44,351 bases of DNA from NCBI GenBank assembly GCA_029260375.1, contig JAJDDI010000077.1:1-44351 (forward strand), given 5' to 3'. Source of the stretch: Phycisphaerales bacterium. GTDB lineage: Bacteria; Planctomycetota; Phycisphaerae; Phycisphaerales; UBA1924. Every line of letters starts with the position of its first letter. Positions within the stretch are counted from its first letter, which is position 1. Shown here piece by piece: positions 22,494-31,384 of this stretch. Below the pieces are notes generated by a model. It had not been told where the DNA came from and searched no databases. It saw only the letters and a program-made list of their open reading frames with translations. The translations under genes were made by a program, and so were the position numbers.

Positions 22494-24408
22494 CGCCCGC
22501 GCCCAGCTGCTGGATCTCGACCGCCCGGAGATGTCCGAATCGGGCTCCACGCCCGCGGCCGACGCCCTGGCCGAGCTTCTGCTGGCGCAGGCGGACCTGC
22601 ACGACCGCCCCGGGCATGTCGCCGGGTCCCCGAAGGGCGAGCTGCGCCGGCTGATCGCGGCGCTGCTGCAGACCGGGCGCCCGATCCCGATCCTGATCGG
22701 GCGGACGATGGCAAGCAACCTGGCCGAGCTTGAGGCGCTGGCAGCGAGCGATCGCCTTGACGACGTGGACCGCCTGCTGCTCGTGGGCGACCTGCGCCGG
22801 GCCCGCGACCCGATCCCCGTCTCGACCGACGATCTCGACCGCTCGCTGCGGGACGCGATGTCACGCCTGGCCGCGGCGCGGGGCGACGACCCGCTGGGCG
22901 CAGGCTGGTCGGTCGGTCCGATGTCGGATGAGGCGACCGCCCCGGATCTGGGGCGATCGCTCGAACTCGTCACCACGCTGGCCGACGATCCCGGCGCCCG
23001 CTCGGCGTGCGAGCGCCTGGCCTCGATGGTGCAGCACGCCCGCGAGCGCCCGCTCTACGCGCCGGCGGGCGAGCGGCTTCGCGACCGGTTCCAGCGGGCG
23101 TGCGCCGTTCTGGATGACCCGCCCGCGTGGGTCTCAGCCGAGGCGCGGATCGCCGGCGCAACCGGGATTGCGGGGGCGTGCGAGCTGATGCTCGACCCGC
23201 CCACGCGCCGGGTCGGCGCCGATGGGCTAGATCGCTACGCCGGGCTGGGGCGCCTCATCGAGCGGTGCGACAAGCTGGGAACGACCAACGACGCCCGGGC
23301 GCTCCGCGAGGACCTGGCGTCGCGACTCGCCCGCCCGCCGGCGCTCGACGCGGTCGAGGCGGTCACGCGCGGGCTCGACATCGCCATCGGCGACAAGGCG
23401 ATGCAGCGCGACGAGACCGAGCTGCTGCGCCAGCTGCGCCCCATGTGGCGCTCGTGCGTGCGTGCGGCGACGCTCGAAGCGCGCGGGATCGTGCCGCGCC
23501 TGGCGCCGATGCTCGACGTGGAGTCGCCCCTGACCGACCCGGCGACCCTGGCCGTGCTCGCCTCGGGCGCGGCGCCCACGGTCCTCGCCCGGGACCTGCT
23601 CACGCTCTCCGAGCTGCTCGACGACAGCCCGCCCGCTTCGGATGCGCCCCCCAAGGCCCACGGCGACCGCGCCAAGATCGCCGACCGCGTGCTGTCGATG
23701 GCGCCGGGCACGGACGGGGCGCCCGGCGCCGAGACAGCGGCGACGATCAGGGCGATGACGCGGGACCTCGGACGCGCCGCGGCGCTCGCCGGCGCCCATC
23801 CCGACACCGACCCGCTGAGCTCCCCCGGCGCCCACGCGCTGGGCGCGGTGCTCGCGGCCTGGGCCGACGAGCAGGGCGATCCCGCCCCCGCCCGCGCCGC
23901 CGTCGAACGCCTCGAACGACTCGCGACCTGGCAGCGCGCCGCGGCCCTGCTCGATCGGCTCGAGTCGGGCGACGCCCGCGTGCAGCGCTGGCCCGGCGTG
24001 CAGCTCTCCCCGGCGACGGTCAAGACCCTGAGCGATGGCCTGGGTCAGCAGGTCACGACGGCCCTCCGCCACGCGGGGCTGGGCGCCGCCCCCCGCCTGG
24101 ACCGCGCCCTCAACTCGCTCGACGAGCAATACCCCGTCGTCCGCCTTCTCGAGCGCCTGGACACGGCCCTGGTTGAGCGTTCGCCCGGCGGGACGAGAAC
24201 TCCCAGCGTGCTGTCCGAGATCGCCCTGGGTCCACCCCCAGAGGGCGCGTGGCTCGCCGATCAACGCGAGACGCTGGCGGTCATGTGCTCGCTGGGCGAG
24301 GAGCTGACCTCGGCGACCATCCGCGACGACCGCCCGGCCCAGCGGGAGCTGCGCAAGGCGCTCAACTCGGTCACCGCCAGGCTGCTGCGCGTCGTCGAGG
24401 GGCGGTAG
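22435..24408 (+). CDS. Large exported helical protein, unknown function
   Basis: 657 residues from ATG 22435, chosen because it gives the signal peptide MCTATRWLTLTLMIALAPAD-ARA. The frame is open further upstream, inside the glycosyltransferase gene. The mature protein is Ala/Leu/Arg/Asp-rich and nearly all helical, e.g. DALAELLLAQADLHDRPGH, LIERCDKLGTTNDARALRED and LRRLIAALLQTGRPIPILIG. No catalytic or metal motif and no transmembrane helix beyond the signal is visible. The strong third-position G/C bias through the whole frame supports it as a real gene. It likely shares a transcript with the glycosyltransferase. I do not recognise the family. Confidence 0.7.
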   Translation: MCTATRWLTLTLMIALAPADARAQLLDLDRPEMSESGSTPAADALAELLLAQADLHDRPGHVAGSPKGELRRLIAALLQTGRPIPILIGRTMASNLAELEALAASDRLDDVDRLLLVGDLRRARDPIPVSTDDLDRSLRDAMSRLAAARGDDPLGAGWSVGPMSDEATAPDLGRSLELVTTLADDPGARSACERLASMVQHARERPLYAPAGERLRDRFQRACAVLDDPPAWVSAEARIAGATGIAGACELMLDPPTRRVGADGLDRYAGLGRLIERCDKLGTTNDARALREDLASRLARPPALDAVEAVTRGLDIAIGDKAMQRDETELLRQLRPMWRSCVRAATLEARGIVPRLAPMLDVESPLTDPATLAVLASGAAPTVLARDLLTLSELLDDSPPASDAPPKAHGDRAKIADRVLSMAPGTDGAPGAETAATIRAMTRDLGRAAALAGAHPDTDPLSSPGAHALGAVLAAWADEQGDPAPARAAVERLERLATWQRAAALLDRLESGDARVQRWPGVQLSPATVKTLSDGLGQQVTTALRHAGLGAAPRLDRALNSLDEQYPVVRLLERLDTALVERSPGGTRTPSVLSEIALGPPPEGAWLADQRETLAVMCSLGEELTSATIRDDRPAQRELRKALNSVTARLLRVVEGR

Positions 24409-24450
24409 CGGAGACGAAAGCTGGAGCGCTCACGAACCCTCGCCCGATGC

Positions 24451-24479
24451 TTGCGTAACGGCAAGAGATAGGGTAATGT
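24451..24479 (+). promoter_or_regulatory. Possible promoter of the three-Cys island
   Basis: TTGCGT (24451-24456) and TAATGT (24474-24479) are 17 bp apart, 15 bases before the ATG at 24495, with GGGAGG between. Both hexamers are only partial matches (3 of 6 each). Confidence 0.28.
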
Positions 24480-24494
24480 TTGGGAGGTATGGGC

Positions 24495-25259
24495 ATGGCG
24501 AACGGCTCAAGAATTGAATGGACTGAGAGCACCTGGAATCCGGTCGCGGGATGTACCCCGGTCTCGCCGGGGTGCCTCAACTGCTACGCGGCTCGGATGG
24601 CGCTGCGCTTGGAGCACATGGGAAGCAAGTGTTCGGAGAAGTACGGCGGCACCGCGAAGCGGGCCAGGGACGGGCGTCCGGTGTTTTCAGGTCATATCAC
24701 GCTCGATCATGAGGCGCTCGAGCTCCCAAGGTCGTGGCGCCTCCCACGGACGATCTTTGTCAACTCGATGAGCGATCTGTTCCACGACAAGGTCCCGCTG
24801 AGCTTCATCAAGAAGGTCTTTGCGGTGATGGAGTCCTGCCCGCAGCACACGTTCCAGGTGCTGACCAAGCGACCCAAGCGATCGCTGGAGCTGGCCTCGG
24901 AGTTGCCCTGGCCTTCAAATGTATGGATGGGCACGAGCGTTGAGAGCAAAAAATATTATGATAGGATCCGACTCTTACAGGCTACTCCCGCGGCGGTCCG
25001 ATTCCTGTCGTGCGAGCCATTGCTCGGCCCGCTGCCGCGTATGCCGCTCAAGGGGGTTCACTGGGTGATCGTTGGGGGCGAGTCCGGGCCGGGGTCGCGT
25101 CCGATGCAGGGGAGCTGGGCGCTGCAAATCAAACGTCAGTGTGAAGCGAAAGACGTGCCGTTCTTCTTCAAGCAGTGGGGTGGGGTGAACAAGAAGAAGA
25201 CGGGGCGTGAGCTTGAGGGGCGGACGTGGAATGAGATGCCGATGAGTACTGGGGCTTGA
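24495..25259 (+). CDS. Three-Cys-motif protein, phage Gp37/Gp68 (DUF5131) family
   Basis: 254 residues. ATG 24495 is chosen over 24489 because GGGAGG is seven bases upstream of it. The N-terminus is diagnostic: [20 protein letters not shown] with Cys20, then Cys27 and Cys30 (GCLNCYA), a C-x6-C-x2-C set suited to an iron-sulfur cluster, in a family placed with radical-SAM-like proteins. Other blocks are [58 protein letters not shown] and FFFKQWGG. Members occur in phages and genomic islands next to TcmP, as here (gap 4 bp). The reaction is not established to my knowledge. G+C is lower than in the flanking genes. Confidence 0.88.
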   Translation: MANGSRIEWTESTWNPVAGCTPVSPGCLNCYAARMALRLEHMGSKCSEKYGGTAKRARDGRPVFSGHITLDHEALELPRSWRLPRTIFVNSMSDLFHDKVPLSFIKKVFAVMESCPQHTFQVLTKRPKRSLELASELPWPSNVWMGTSVESKKYYDRIRLLQATPAAVRFLSCEPLLGPLPRMPLKGVHWVIVGGESGPGSRPMQGSWALQIKRQCEAKDVPFFFKQWGGVNKKKTGRELEGRTWNEMPMSTGA

Positions 25260-25263
25260 AAAG

Positions 25264-26448
25264 ATGTCGCGAGCAGATGCCACACATTTTCAGGAGTACA
25301 AGGATCAGACCCGAGTCAAGCATCAAATTCTCAGGCAGTATCTCCCCCCGTTCTTTAACATTCTCAAGAAGTTTCAGAATAATCTTGTGCTGATCGATGG
25401 GTTCGCTGGGGCTGGCCATTACGAGCATGCAAGTACAGGAGAGAAGGTCTCTGGTTCGCCGCTGCTGGCTTTGGAGCTTATTGCGGCATCCCCTGATCTA
25501 GCGAAACGCGTCTACCCAGTATTCATCGGAAAACGTCAAGACCATTTCTCAGATCTCGAAGCAAGCGTTATAAAATTTTGTACCGATAACAGTCACATTA
25601 AGTCGCCGGGGCTTTTTCACACCTCATTCACTGCCGCGATCGATGGTCTAGCAACCCATCTACGAGAGGGTGGCGGGGAACTTGCCCCAACGTTTCTCTT
25701 TGTCGATCCATGTGGAGTTGAAGGAGCGGACTTCGCAGCGATAGCAGAAATTTTGAAGAGACCGCGATGTGAGGCGTTCATCTTCTTCAATATCGACGGA
25801 GTTCGTCGAATACTGGGGCTCGGACAGGATCGAATCGGTCCGACGCTACGTGGTGTCTTCGGATCTCAGAATCGAGTAGATGCCCTGCTGGCTTCTCTCG
25901 ATGGCGCTCAATCTCCGGATGAGAAGGAAACTCTCATCGTCTCCGCCTATCTCAGCCTCTTACGCGAGGAGGCTGATGCAGGGTACTTGCTTCCATTTCG
26001 AGTGGAGTCTGCTGGCCGACGAGTTACTAGCCATTACCTGATTCACGCGACAAAGCACGATCTCGGGTTCTCGATCATGAAACACATCATGTGGGAGGCC
26101 GGGAAGGGCGACGGCTCGGACGAAGGGCGGCTTGAGCTCCTACAAGCCAGTTCCAACGAACTTTCTGCACTAATGCGAACAGACTTGGCTCAGCTAGATG
26201 ATTCCCTTGTTCGGTTTCTAGAAAAGAACGGAACTACACAGGTTAGGGTGTTTCGTGAGGAGTGGGTACGGCGGCCAGATGATCTTTTCACCGACTCCTG
26301 CTATCGACGACGGCTACTCCAGTTGGAGGAAGGCGGCGTGATTGAGGTGCTGGACGATGACGCTAGAACGCCATTGCCAGCGGCCGATCGACGAATGACA
26401 AAAAGTGGGCGGTCACTAGCGTCGAGGCTCTGGGTGAGGCTTAAGTAA
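25264..26448 (+). CDS. tcmP: Three-Cys-motif partner protein TcmP
   Basis: 394 residues. The N-terminal half resembles a Rossmann methyltransferase-like fold: LVLIDGFAGAGHYE (residues 42-54, glycine-rich loop), GSPLLALELI, and FLFVDPCGVEG (Asp148-Pro149), a DPxx-type segment. The C-terminal third (SNELSALMRTDLAQLDDSL, FREEWVRRPDDLFTD, LLQLEEGGVIEVLDDDA) looks like a winged-helix DNA/RNA-binding region. It follows its usual DUF5131 partner by 4 bp, so the two form an operon. The codon use and G+C are clearly different from neighbouring genes, indicating transfer. A nucleic-acid modification role is an inference from the folds. It ends three bases from the convergent nuoG stop. Confidence 0.85.
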   Translation: MSRADATHFQEYKDQTRVKHQILRQYLPPFFNILKKFQNNLVLIDGFAGAGHYEHASTGEKVSGSPLLALELIAASPDLAKRVYPVFIGKRQDHFSDLEASVIKFCTDNSHIKSPGLFHTSFTAAIDGLATHLREGGGELAPTFLFVDPCGVEGADFAAIAEILKRPRCEAFIFFNIDGVRRILGLGQDRIGPTLRGVFGSQNRVDALLASLDGAQSPDEKETLIVSAYLSLLREEADAGYLLPFRVESAGRRVTSHYLIHATKHDLGFSIMKHIMWEAGKGDGSDEGRLELLQASSNELSALMRTDLAQLDDSLVRFLEKNGTTQVRVFREEWVRRPDDLFTDSCYRRRLLQLEEGGVIEVLDDDARTPLPAADRRMTKSGRSLASRLWVRLK

Positions 26449-26451
26449 CCG

Positions 26452-28233
26452 TCAAAGCTGCACCACCTGCATATCCGCCTCGCGCTTGGGCGCGACCGGC
26501 GGCGTGCGCACGTCCGCGGTGAACGCCCGCAACGCCTCGCTCGCGCTCGCCATCTCCTGACGGATGATCGCGGCGTCGAAGGCGCTGGCGCGGGGGAGGG
26601 TGATCCCGCCGTCGCCTGCGGGAACCTGGCCCGGGCCCTCGTCGACGATGAAGTCGTTGACGTTGAAGCTGGGGCGGTCGAGCTCGCCGCCGCGGGCCAG
26701 CTCGCGCAGGTCCTCGGCGATCTGGCCCTCGGTCTTGGCGGACTGGACCACCGGGATGGCCGGGTTGAACGCCTGGAGCAGGGCGTGCACGTTCTCGAAC
26801 GTGCCGCCCTTCTCGGCGAAGGTCGCGCCGGGCAGGATGACGTCGGCGACCTCGCTCAGACGGCTCGCGTGCGTGTCGATCATGATCACGTGCGGGTCGG
26901 AGAGCGCGTCGAGCAGGGTGTCCGTCGCCCAGTCGCTGGGGTAGGAGCCGGTGACGATGACGCTGGCGAACTCGGCGCGCATGGCGCGGTTGATGAAGTC
27001 GTCGTAGCCCGGGACGGACGAGGGTGAGCTGATGTTGGCCACGCCCTCGAGCGCCCGGCGCACGCCGCGGGCGTTGGGAGCCTTCTCGGCGTACATCGTG
27101 AACGCGCCGGGGTCGCCCGCCTTGGCGCCCTTGGGGAAGGTCTTGTCCTGGCCCTGGTAGGGCACGGGACCGACGCCCAGCACCGCCTCGGGGTCCAGCT
27201 CGCGAGCCAGCGTGCCCAGGGCGAAGGCCTCCTCGCAGGTGAGCATGGGGCTGACGAGCAGGGCGAGGCGCCCGCCGTGGTCACGGGCCTCGCGGATCGC
27301 GTCGAGCGCCTGGCGGTAGGCCTTGACGAAGTCGGACTCGACGAGGGTGCCGAACTGACGGCGCCAGGGGCGGGTCAGGCGGTTCTCGCTGTGGACGTGC
27401 TTCCAGCAGTGGCGGACCTCGTCGGTGATCCACCAGCCGTTGACGTCGGCGTTCTCGCGCGGGCGGAGGCGGTGGATGCGTCCCTCGTTGTGATCGACCC
27501 AGATGTTGTCGCCCGAGGGCGTGAGCGGGTCGATGCCGGCGGTGGACTTGAGCAGCCAGACGCGCTGGGCGAAGAGGAAGTCCTTGTCGAGCAGGGCGCC
27601 CACGGGGCACAGGTCCACGACGTTGCCCGCCAGCTCGTTGTCGAGGGGGACGCCCGGGAAGACGTCGATCTGGCACTTGTTGCCCCGCCCGTCGATGGTC
27701 AGCTCCCCCGTGCCCGGGATCTCCTTGGCAAAGCGGACGCAGCGGGTGCACATGATGCAGCGGTCGGAGTAGATGTAGATGTTGGGCCCGAGGTCCTTCT
27801 TGGGCTGCTTGACCTTGGTCTCTTCGAAGCGGCTGGTTCCGCGCCCGTACTTGTAGCTGAAGTCCTGGAGTGTGCACTCGCCCGCCTGGTCGCAGATGGG
27901 GCAGTCCAGCGGGTGGTTGATCAGCAGGTACTCCATGACCGCCTTCTGGTTGGCGACGGACTTGGGGCTGTCGGTGTAGACGACCATGCCCTCGGAGGCG
28001 TCGGTCGAGCAGGTGGGCAGCAGCTTGCCGCCCATCATGGGCTCGAGCTTGCCCTCGTTGCGCGGGTTGGGGGCCCAGACCTCACCGAGGCAGATGCGGC
28101 ACTGCGCCGGGATCGAGAGCCCCGGGTGGTAGCAGTACTGGGGGATCTCCACGCCGCAGCGGTTGGCGATGGCGATGATCTTCTCGCCGGGCGTGAACTC
28201 GCACTCGGTCCCGTTGATCGTGATGGTGGGCAT
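26452..28233 (-). CDS. nuoG: NADH-quinone oxidoreductase subunit G (complex I 75-kDa type)
   Basis: 593 residues. An N-terminal [2Fe-2S] domain has CYHPGLSIPAQCRICLG and a later LLPTC. The His-Cys3 [4Fe-4S] ligand set is HPLDCPICDQAGECTLQ, and a further [4Fe-4S] site is DRCIMCTRCVRF with DLCPVGAL. A shortened molybdopterin-oxidoreductase-like domain follows (GWWITDEVRHCWKHVHSE, VILPGATFAEKGGTFENVHA). All cluster ligands I can check are present. NuoG normally sits with nuoE, nuoF and nuoH, but none is adjacent: a TPR gene lies upstream and the convergent TcmP gene downstream. It could therefore serve a split complex I or another NAD-linked dehydrogenase, though the domain order is that of NuoG. 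Confidence 0.92.
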   Translation of the reverse strand: MPTITINGTECEFTPGEKIIAIANRCGVEIPQYCYHPGLSIPAQCRICLGEVWAPNPRNEGKLEPMMGGKLLPTCSTDASEGMVVYTDSPKSVANQKAVMEYLLINHPLDCPICDQAGECTLQDFSYKYGRGTSRFEETKVKQPKKDLGPNIYIYSDRCIMCTRCVRFAKEIPGTGELTIDGRGNKCQIDVFPGVPLDNELAGNVVDLCPVGALLDKDFLFAQRVWLLKSTAGIDPLTPSGDNIWVDHNEGRIHRLRPRENADVNGWWITDEVRHCWKHVHSENRLTRPWRRQFGTLVESDFVKAYRQALDAIREARDHGGRLALLVSPMLTCEEAFALGTLARELDPEAVLGVGPVPYQGQDKTFPKGAKAGDPGAFTMYAEKAPNARGVRRALEGVANISSPSSVPGYDDFINRAMRAEFASVIVTGSYPSDWATDTLLDALSDPHVIMIDTHASRLSEVADVILPGATFAEKGGTFENVHALLQAFNPAIPVVQSAKTEGQIAEDLRELARGGELDRPSFNVNDFIVDEGPGQVPAGDGGITLPRASAFDAAIIRQEMASASEALRAFTADVRTPPVAPKREADMQVVQL

Positions 28234-28332
28234 GGGGTCGGGGGGCCTCAGAGTGGGGCGCTGGCGCGCGGGGACGGTCCCCGGCGCCGGGAGACACTGT
28301 AGGCGAAACCGCCCCAGGCCCGGGGCGGAGGC

Positions 28333-29121
28333 TCAGAGATCACCCCAGCGCTCGACCCACCTGCGGACCCGCTCCTCGATCGGCGGTTCGAGGCTCAGGA
28401 TCTGGGGCGTCTCGCCCACGTGCGGGTCGTCGCCGTGGACGGGGAACCGCCCCATGCTCCGGCGGGCAAGGCGGTCGATCGCCTGAGCGAACCGCGGCGA
28501 GGACCGGAGCGGGTCCAGCGCCGGGTCGGCGTCGAGGACCACGATCTGGCGGTACCCGCTGTCGATCGCCAGGTGCAAGGCGTCGATCGCGTCGTCGTAC
28601 TCACCCGAGCTGGCCAGGGTGCTGGCGAGCTCGTAGAACCGCTCTCCGCCCACCGCCCGCCCCTGCGCGGAGTTGGCGGCCTGCCACCAGAGCCTGAAGG
28701 CGTCGCGTTTGCGCCCGGCGCCGTAGTGCGCCCAGGCTCGCATGAACATCTGAGACGAGCTCATGCCGCCCCGCCCGGGCGGTTGCCGCGTGAGCGCGAG
28801 CAGGCGCCCCCACCCGAGGCGGGCGTCGGTGTGCTCGCCCTGACGCTGGCGGACCAGCGAGTAATACAGCCACGCGGTGGGATCGTTCGGGGACGCGTCG
28901 GTGTACCGCTTCGTGAGGCGCTCGGCGTCGCGCAGGCGCCCCTGGTCCATCGCGTTCCGGATCTCGCGGGTCATCTCCCGTGTCCGGGTCGCCTGCTTGC
29001 TGGCCCGGCGGATCAGGTCCGAATGCGAGGGCGGGGCGCCCAGGATCAGCACCGCCCCGCCCGTCACGACGCCCACCAGCGTCGCGAAACTCAGGATGGC
29101 TCGAATCGGAATCTTCCGCAT
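28333..29121 (-). CDS. Membrane-anchored TPR-like protein
   Basis: 262 residues from ATG 29121, chosen because it gives the basic start MRKIPIRAILSFATLVG and a transmembrane helix to about residue 27; the open frame reaches 29172. The rest is helical with tetratricopeptide-style units (DAERLTKRYTDASPNDPTAW, YDDAIDALHLAIDSGYR, ALDPLRSSPRFAQAIDRLAR), which usually scaffold protein contacts. It probably faces the periplasm or is membrane-tethered. It is divergent from hisS (84 bp gap) and lies upstream of nuoG on the same strand, 99 bp away. The specific role is unknown. Confidence 0.75.
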   Translation of the reverse strand: MRKIPIRAILSFATLVGVVTGGAVLILGAPPSHSDLIRRASKQATRTREMTREIRNAMDQGRLRDAERLTKRYTDASPNDPTAWLYYSLVRQRQGEHTDARLGWGRLLALTRQPPGRGGMSSSQMFMRAWAHYGAGRKRDAFRLWWQAANSAQGRAVGGERFYELASTLASSGEYDDAIDALHLAIDSGYRQIVVLDADPALDPLRSSPRFAQAIDRLARRSMGRFPVHGDDPHVGETPQILSLEPPIEERVRRWVERWGDL

Positions 29122-29205
29122 CGGTCGATCTCCGCCCGCTCGATGCCCCCGGAGGATTCGGCCCAGGCCCAACCCGCCAGCGGTGACGCGAATAGGCTAG
29201 CGTCG

Positions 29206-30822
29206 ATGCCCCCGGACAAGAAACACGATTCCAAGCCCCTCAAGGCGCCCCGCGGGACGCGGGACCTCTACCCGGAGGACACCGCCAGAATCCGATACAT
29301 CCAGAAGGCCTGGACGGATGCCTCGGTCCGTCACGGATTCGAGGAAATCGAGGGTCCGACCTTCGAGACGACGGACCTGTACGCCGTCAAGAGCGGCGAG
29401 GGCATCCTGGGCGAGCTGTTCCAGGCGTTCAGCGGCAAGTCGCCCGAAGAGATCGAGGAGGTCCGCCAGACCGGGCGGGCGCCCTTCGCCCTGCGCCCCG
29501 AGTTCACGCCCACGCTCGCCCGCATGTACGCGGCCCGGGCCAAGCAGCTCAACAAGCCCTGCAAGTGGTTCACCGCCGGCCCGTACTTCCGCGCCGAACG
29601 CCCCCAGCGCGGGCGCCTGCGCGAGTTCCTCCAGTGGAACTGCGACGTCATCGGCAACGACGCCACACCCGAGGGGCGCGCCCAGGCTGACGCGGACATC
29701 ATCGGCGTCGCCGTCGGCCTGCTCGATTCGCTGGGCGTGACCACCGCTGACGTGCGCATCGGGGTGAACCACCGGGAGATGCTCGGCGCCCAGCTCGCGC
29801 AGCGTCAGATCATGAACGAACGCGCCACGGACTTTCTCTCGTTGGTCGATCGCCAGTCGAAGATGAGCCGCGCGGACTTCCTCGTCGCCGCGGCGGCCAA
29901 GGGGTTCGACGAATCGCTCATCACCGACATCGAGCGCGCCGTGGGCATCGACCGCGGCGCGGTCGAGCTGGACACGCAGGACAACCGCGGGCGGGCCAAC
30001 GACATCGTGCGCCAGGTGTTCGTCGAGCACCACCGGGAGCTGATCGACAGCGTGGCGCAGCGGGCCTGGAGCGCGGCCCGAGAGGATTTCACCGGCCTGC
30101 TTTCGCAGCTCAACGAGGCCCGAATCGCTCCCTGGGCCAGGCTCGACCCGTCGATCGTGCGGGGCCTGGCGTACTACACGGGCACGGTGTTCGAGGCCAG
30201 CGCCGACGGCGAGCGGGCCGTCGCGGGCGGCGGGCGGTACGACAGCCTCATCGAGCTGCTGGGCGGGCCGCCGACGCCGGCGGTTGGCGTTGCGATGGGC
30301 GACGTCGTGCTCGGGCTGCTGCTCGAGGACAAGGGCCTGATGCCCCAGGGCGCCGAGCTGCTCGACGCGGTCAGCGCTCCCGGCGCCAGCCGCAGGCCCG
30401 AGGTGTTCGTCATCAGCGCCGACGACGAGGCGACGGACGCGATGTCGCGCCGCCTGGTCGCGGACCTGCGCCGCGGCATCGTCTCACGGCGGGCGCTCGA
30501 CGACGGGGCCATGCCCTGGGACGGGCGCCGCTATGAGATCGCCTCGGGGGGAATCCGCCCGCTGCACGCGAGGCAGACGTCCAAGTCCACGCGGAACCTC
30601 AAGAAGCTGCTGGCCGACGCCGAGCGTCAGCTCGCCAAGTTTGCCGCGATCGTCCACGGCGCCGACCGCGTGCAGCTGCGCGACCTGGACCGGCGCACCG
30701 AGCTGACACCGCAAGACGTGCCGGGGCTGCCCGACCAGATCAGGCGCGGGGTCGCCGAGTTCAGCGTGAACCCGATGAGCCCGGTGTACGTGGGGCGCGC
30801 GGCGCGGGCGCTGCTGGGCTAA
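29206..30822 (+). CDS. hisS: Histidyl-tRNA synthetase
   Basis: Class II synthetase for tRNA-His. 538 residues, longer than E. coli HisRS (424). ATG 29206 begins a short tail before KAPRGTRDLYPEDTARIRYI, the family start. Motif 2 region: FTAGPYFRAERPQRGRLREF. The substrate loop reads LRPEFTPTLARM, as in the eukaryote/archaea-like branch rather than the RPEGT form. The HisA motif is VRGLAYYTGTVFEA, with Ala where Asp is common; the catalytic Arg is kept. AGGGRYDSLIELLGG is HisB. The C-terminal anticodon domain (PEVFVISADDEATDAMSRRL) is followed by an extra region ending VGRAARALLG. Functional, lineage-divergent enzyme. Confidence 0.94.
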   Translation: MPPDKKHDSKPLKAPRGTRDLYPEDTARIRYIQKAWTDASVRHGFEEIEGPTFETTDLYAVKSGEGILGELFQAFSGKSPEEIEEVRQTGRAPFALRPEFTPTLARMYAARAKQLNKPCKWFTAGPYFRAERPQRGRLREFLQWNCDVIGNDATPEGRAQADADIIGVAVGLLDSLGVTTADVRIGVNHREMLGAQLAQRQIMNERATDFLSLVDRQSKMSRADFLVAAAAKGFDESLITDIERAVGIDRGAVELDTQDNRGRANDIVRQVFVEHHRELIDSVAQRAWSAAREDFTGLLSQLNEARIAPWARLDPSIVRGLAYYTGTVFEASADGERAVAGGGRYDSLIELLGGPPTPAVGVAMGDVVLGLLLEDKGLMPQGAELLDAVSAPGASRRPEVFVISADDEATDAMSRRLVADLRRGIVSRRALDDGAMPWDGRRYEIASGGIRPLHARQTSKSTRNLKKLLADAERQLAKFAAIVHGADRVQLRDLDRRTELTPQDVPGLPDQIRRGVAEFSVNPMSPVYVGRAARALLG

Positions 30823-30839
30823 ACACACACGGGCGTGCG

Positions 30840-31337
30840 CTAGATCACGACGTTCACCAGGATCAGCGTCCCGCCGGCCAGCAGGTGCAGCAGCCCCACG
30901 CAGACGAAGATGGCCCACGCCGCCCGCCACTGGATCGGGGGGCGCATCCGCAGCCAGACGCGCCGGCGAGTGAGCATCCAGGCGACGCCGATGCCCGAGC
31001 AGACGCCGAGCGTGACCATCGTCGTCCAGAACGCGACCGCGAACGGGTCCTCGCCCGCCGTCGCGATCAGGGGCGCGAGCAGCAGCAGGCTGGTCACGGT
31101 GTCGAACCCGAGCGCGAGGGAGAAGGAGATCAGCGCCAGCGCCCACGGCCCGGCGATCGCGTTGGGCGAGCTCACGCACAGCGTCAGCGGGGCGTTGCAC
31201 TCGGGGCACGACTCGGACGGGGCGCCACGCAGGTTGTACGCGCAGACGGGGCAGTACTCGTCGTGCCCGGCGAGCCAGGCGGTCAGGGCGTCGGCGTCCG
31301 GGCCCGTCGCTTCGGTCTGATCTGGAGTTGCGATCAC
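30840..31337 (-). CDS. Membrane protein with N-terminal planctomycete-type zinc ribbon
   Basis: 165 residues from GTG 31337, which has GGGGGA upstream; a GTG at 31352 adds five residues. The zinc ribbon is YCPVCAYNLRGAPSESCPEC near residues 27-47. It is followed by about four transmembrane helices, e.g. ALALISFSLALGFDTVTSLL, FWTTMVTLGVCSGIGVAWML and AIFVCVGLLHLLAGGTLILV. It belongs to the same loose class as the protein at 19086, but with the ribbon at the other end. Convergent with hisS (17 bp gap). Function unknown; the ribbon may mediate protein or nucleic-acid contacts at the membrane. Confidence 0.72.
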   Translation of the reverse strand: MIATPDQTEATGPDADALTAWLAGHDEYCPVCAYNLRGAPSESCPECNAPLTLCVSSPNAIAGPWALALISFSLALGFDTVTSLLLLAPLIATAGEDPFAVAFWTTMVTLGVCSGIGVAWMLTRRRVWLRMRPPIQWRAAWAIFVCVGLLHLLAGGTLILVNVVI

Positions 31338-31384
31338 AAGAGTCCCCCGCACGGGCGTACGCGCCGCGAGCGTATCGTGTTCGC

